Positions 4,330 to 5,042 of a stretch of DNA of 5,042 bases are shown piece by piece. The notes under the pieces were generated by a model. The model made no database searches. It saw only the letters and a program-made list of their open reading frames with translations, and had not been told where the DNA came from. The number at the start of each line of letters is the position of its first letter. Positions within the stretch are counted from its first letter, which is position 1. This DNA comes from an uncultured Porphyromonadaceae bacterium (GTDB lineage: Bacteria > Bacteroidota > Bacteroidia > Bacteroidales > Muribaculaceae): positions 1 through 5,042 of the forward strand of contig CABUTY010000130.1 of NCBI GenBank assembly GCA_902494595.1, written 5' to 3'. The position numbers were made by a program, and so were the translations under genes.

Positions 4330-5042
4330 ATGAAGAAAAAATACCTATACATACTGCTGGCCACAGGTCTGCTGGCTCTCATTTCAGTGATGTTCTTCTT
4401 CCCCGACGACATAGAGGGGAACGTTCTCCAGCAACACGACACCATGCAGGGCCTCGCCAACGGACAGGAAGTGCAGAGCTATAAGGAAGCCACGGGCAAC
4501 ACCTCCCGATGGACCAATGCCCTCTTCGGCGGCATGCCTACCTTCCAGATTTCACCCTCCTATCCGGCATCCGACATGCTGCGGTGGCTCACCGGCGCCT
4601 TCACCCTATGGCTTCCCAACCCCGCGGGCCTGCTGTTCGCCATGATGTTCGGTTTCTTCATAATGTGCCTGTGCCTGCGCATCAAGTGGCCAACAGCCCT
4701 CTTCGGCGCCTTGGCATGGGGATTCTCCTCCTACTTCATCATCATCATAGGGGCGGGTCACATATGGAAGTTCGTGACGCTGGCATACATACCTCCCACC
4801 ATCGGCGGCATAGCCCTCTGCTACCGTCGTAAATATCTGGCAGGCACGGCGCTGACGGCTCTCTTCGGAGCCCTGCAGCTCCAGAACAACCACCCCCAGA
4901 TGACCTATTACTTCCTCTTTGTGGTGCTGGCCATGGCAATAGCATGGCTGTGGAAAGCCATCAAGGAGAAAAAAGCTGCCGGATGGCTGATAGCCACGGG
5001 ATGCGTGATCGGCGCCGGCGCCCTGGCTGTAGCCGCCAACAC
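4330..5042 (+). CDS. YfhO-family multi-pass membrane protein, N-terminal part (runs off the right edge)
   Basis: The frame is open from ATG 4330 to the window end: 237 full codons and no stop. Bacteroidota YfhO-family proteins are usually more than 700 residues, so perhaps a third is present. A first membrane segment spans about 5-24, then FFPDDIEGNVLQQHDTMQG (23-41) carries the H-D pair typical of the first extracytoplasmic loop in GT-C-like glycosyltransferases. TRWTNALFGGMPTFQ-like text (here 59-73, SRWTNALFGGMP) and FSSYFIIIIGAGHIWKFVTLAYIPP (132-156) are recognisable YfhO family blocks. Further membrane segments lie at about 98-117, 122-141, 149-165, 192-208 and 217-236. The family is linked to lipid-linked sugar transfer in the envelope (for example lipoteichoic-acid glycosylation in Firmicutes); the substrate in this organism is unknown. 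No consensus promoter lies between the terminator and the start. Confidence 0.9.
   Translation, partial: MKKKYLYILLATGLLALISVMFFFPDDIEGNVLQQHDTMQGLANGQEVQSYKEATGNTSRWTNALFGGMPTFQISPSYPASDMLRWLTGAFTLWLPNPAGLLFAMMFGFFIMCLCLRIKWPTALFGALAWGFSSYFIIIIGAGHIWKFVTLAYIPPTIGGIALCYRRKYLAGTALTALFGALQLQNNHPQMTYYFLFVVLAMAIAWLWKAIKEKKAAGWLIATGCVIGAGALAVAAN

Overview
This is a Bacteroidota chromosome fragment, most likely order Bacteroidales; the GC-rich codon use and protein style fit a Muribaculaceae-like gut lineage. Two promoters match the Bacteroidota form (TTTG, 19-20 bp, TAnnTTTG). None of the gene starts has a clear Shine-Dalgarno sequence, and the proteins read like Bacteroidales versions of their families. 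The family-level placement is inference from style, not from a database match.

Layout, left to right, with every gene on the + strand. Positions 1-259 hold no gene: there is a perfect GC-rich inverted repeat, a diverged second copy of part of it, a weak terminator-like hairpin and an AT-rich palindromic stretch. A canonical promoter (236-267) then drives tRNA-Asp(GTC) (338-412), which ends in a strong intrinsic terminator (426-468). Positions 470-721 are a striking non-coding spacer built from repeated TTCAAAAT words and almost without G on the + strand. Next come two tightly packed gene pairs: aroQ and a class I SAM O-methyltransferase (4-nt overlap), then rbfA and a LolC/E-like FtsX-family permease (1-nt overlap). 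A second canonical promoter (3597-3627) precedes an Lrp/AsnC-family regulator, which ends in an intrinsic terminator (4260-4291). A perfect 10-bp-arm hairpin lies just before a YfhO-family membrane protein that runs off the right edge.

The genes are mostly housekeeping: shikimate pathway (aroQ), 30S subunit maturation (rbfA), probable lipoprotein export or another envelope transport task (FtsX-type permease), feast/famine-type transcription control (Lrp/AsnC) and a large multi-pass envelope protein of glycosyltransferase-like type (YfhO). I see no defence system, mobile element, CRISPR array or clearly new multi-gene system. The parts worth a second look are non-coding: the G-free repeat spacer before aroQ, the duplicated GC-rich element at the left edge, and the run of hairpins between the Lrp gene and the YfhO gene.
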